A DNA stretch of 6,195 bases from Bryobacterales bacterium (GTDB lineage: Bacteria; Acidobacteriota; Terriglobia; Bryobacterales; Bryobacteraceae). Below are positions 5,074 to 6,195 of the stretch, piece by piece. Every line of letters begins with the position of its first letter. Position 1 is the stretch's first letter. The notes under the pieces were generated by a model, which was not told the origin of the DNA, ran no database searches, and was given only the letters and a program-made list of their open reading frames with translations. The stretch spans positions 1 to 6,195 of the forward strand of contig SHUN01000198.1 of NCBI GenBank assembly GCA_009697495.1, in the 5' to 3' direction. The position numbers and the translations under genes are program-made.

Positions 5074-6195
5074 TTCCCCGATAAACCCCGCGAACGGCCG
5101 AATATTCCCGTCAACGCTGGCGCTCTCCAACGCCGCCAGATACCTCGACCGCTCCTCCACCCGGATCACCGTCCACGGATAACCGCCCGACGCCAGCATC
5201 GCATTCATCAGGAATCGAGCCATGCGTCCGTTTCCGTCCGGATACGGATGGACATACCCAAACATCCAATGGCCTAACACGGCGCGGACTCCCGCGTCCG
5301 GCTCTTCGGCGAGCAGTTCGAACAACGTCGGCATCGCATCGCGGACGCTCTCCCATCGCGGCGGCACATACCGGGAGCTCCGCAAATACACCGCGTCGTT
5401 GCGGTAACCGGCCAGTGCGCCGGCCGGAATCAGCCCCGCCGCCACACACGGCTGGAACAACTCCCGGTACCACTCCCGGTGCCGCGCCTTCGCCACCTGC
5501 CCCCCATTCTCACCGTTCAGGATCTGCACGATCGATGCCTGCACCGCCTGAAACGCCTGCCAATATCCGCGCGCCGCCAGCGCATCGCGGTTTCGCCGGT
5601 CCTCCGGCGTCTGCTCCGGATTCCAATTTCCAGTCCGCACCCGTTCGATTAATGCCGGCGATACGTTGTATCCCTCAATCGACAAAGAATGGTACGCATC
5701 GCTGCGATACAGCTTATCGATCGACCGCATGTACGCCGCCTTGCTCCTCACTTTGCCCGGCGCCAATGGAAAACAGGCCATCACTTCCCCACGCATCGAT
5801 TGCCACATCACCCGCATCCGGTTCACCAGCGGAGAGACGTTCTCCCGCAAAGCCGGCATTGACGCCTGGCCGGCAAACGGATCCGTCTCCCGCACAACGA
5901 AGCCGGCGGCCTTCATGGTCGCCGTAATCTGCTCGGCAGCCTCGGCGTCTCCTACTCGCCGGAACGCTCCCGCCAGCCGGCCCGCCACCACCGAATGCCC
6001 GCCATCCAAGAGCAATCGCAAGACCTCCGTCGCGTCTCCCCGAAGGCTCTTCAAACCCAATCCGGCTTCGACCGAATGCCGTTCGAAAAACCCTTCCCCA
6101 ACCCGCACCAACGCCGCCGGAACCGTAAACATCCGCAACCCCTCCCGCACGATCAGATCCGCCCTCCCCGGGCTTCGCGAGTCCTTCAAGTCGTA
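5005..6195 (-). CDS. Fic-domain protein, class II (predicted AMP transferase), N-terminus off the window
   Basis: Fic enzymes usually transfer AMP from ATP to hydroxyl groups of target proteins. The frame is open to the right edge (396 residues seen, beginning YDLKD), so the start probably lies outside; the first internal candidate is a TTG at 6187-6189. The catalytic loop HPYPDGNGRMAR is encoded at 5215-5250 and matches HPFxxGNGRxxR with Tyr for Phe; the catalytic His (5248-5250), Asn and Arg are present. An inhibitory motif SLSIEG, matching (S/T)xxxE(G/N), is encoded at 5671-5688, roughly 140 residues before the loop, which places it in class II with an intramolecular autoinhibitory glutamate. 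The region before it (5880-6195, with GRADLIVREGLRMF and LLLDGGHSVVAGRLAGA) is an N-terminal extension I recall being conserved in one Fic subfamily and somewhat resembling the C-terminal part of AbiEi-type antitoxins; that likeness is tentative. No signal peptide or partner antitoxin gene is visible. The target is unknown. Confidence 0.9.
   Translation of the reverse strand, partial: YDLKDSRSPGRADLIVREGLRMFTVPAALVRVGEGFFERHSVEAGLGLKSLRGDATEVLRLLLDGGHSVVAGRLAGAFRRVGDAEAAEQITATMKAAGFVVRETDPFAGQASMPALRENVSPLVNRMRVMWQSMRGEVMACFPLAPGKVRSKAAYMRSIDKLYRSDAYHSLSIEGYNVSPALIERVRTGNWNPEQTPEDRRNRDALAARGYWQAFQAVQASIVQILNGENGGQVAKARHREWYRELFQPCVAAGLIPAGALAGYRNDAVYLRSSRYVPPRWESVRDAMPTLFELLAEEPDAGVRAVLGHWMFGYVHPYPDGNGRMARFLMNAMLASGGYPWTVIRVEERSRYLAALESASVDGNIRPFAGFIGELVQQSINLPKGLEVELGLPVVR

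Noticed and set aside
5415..5927. Plus-strand open frame of 170 codons opposite the Fic gene
   Set aside because: It is Pro/Ser/Arg-rich, antisense to the conserved Fic core including the inhibitory motif, and has no family features.
1..6195. CRISPR arrays, tRNA genes, insertion sequences, riboswitches and rho-independent terminators
   Set aside because: No regularly spaced repeats, cloverleaf signatures, transposase motifs or stem-loop plus T-run structures were seen; gaps between genes are at most 40 nt.

Overview
The window reads as GC-rich bacterial chromosome with tightly packed genes. The style is that of a soil Gram-negative bacterium: an outer-membrane porin, several exported proteins, a secreted family 2 glycoside hydrolase and paired response regulators. 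My best guess is Acidobacteriota (Bryobacterales/Solibacter-like). That rests on overall gene content and protein style, not on a marker gene. No rRNA, tRNA, CRISPR array, insertion sequence or phage gene was seen.

Left block (1-2595, minus strand). Four genes run right to left as an apparent operon: an OmpR/PhoB-type response regulator (2595-1921), a stand-alone CheY-like receiver (1907-1539), an outer-membrane porin with a periplasmic coiled coil (1546-278), and the start of an exported cupredoxin-like protein that runs off the left edge (306-1). The junctions are +13 nt, an 8-nt overlap and a 29-nt overlap, so co-transcription and translational coupling are likely. No histidine kinase is present in the window.

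Centre (2596-5073, plus strand). A 40-nt gap between divergent start codons separates the regulator operon from a two-gene plus-strand unit: a 210-residue exported protein of unknown function, then after 11 nt a 597-residue exported GH2 enzyme with both catalytic glutamates. The gap is too short for two independent promoters, so control sites must reach into the flanking coding sequence. The response regulator may control both directions.

Right block (5005-6195, minus strand). A Fic-domain protein with an intact catalytic motif and an N-terminal inhibitory motif (class II arrangement) converges on the GH2 gene and overlaps its 3' end by 69 nt. Its N-terminus lies beyond the right edge.

The plus strand is C-rich over G in most lines I counted, whichever strand is coding. 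This suggests a replication-strand bias rather than a codon preference of single genes. Every stretch longer than about 40 nt is covered by a supported gene. The nearest thing to an unusual system is the kinase-less two-regulator/porin/cupredoxin operon facing an exported unknown protein and a glycosidase.
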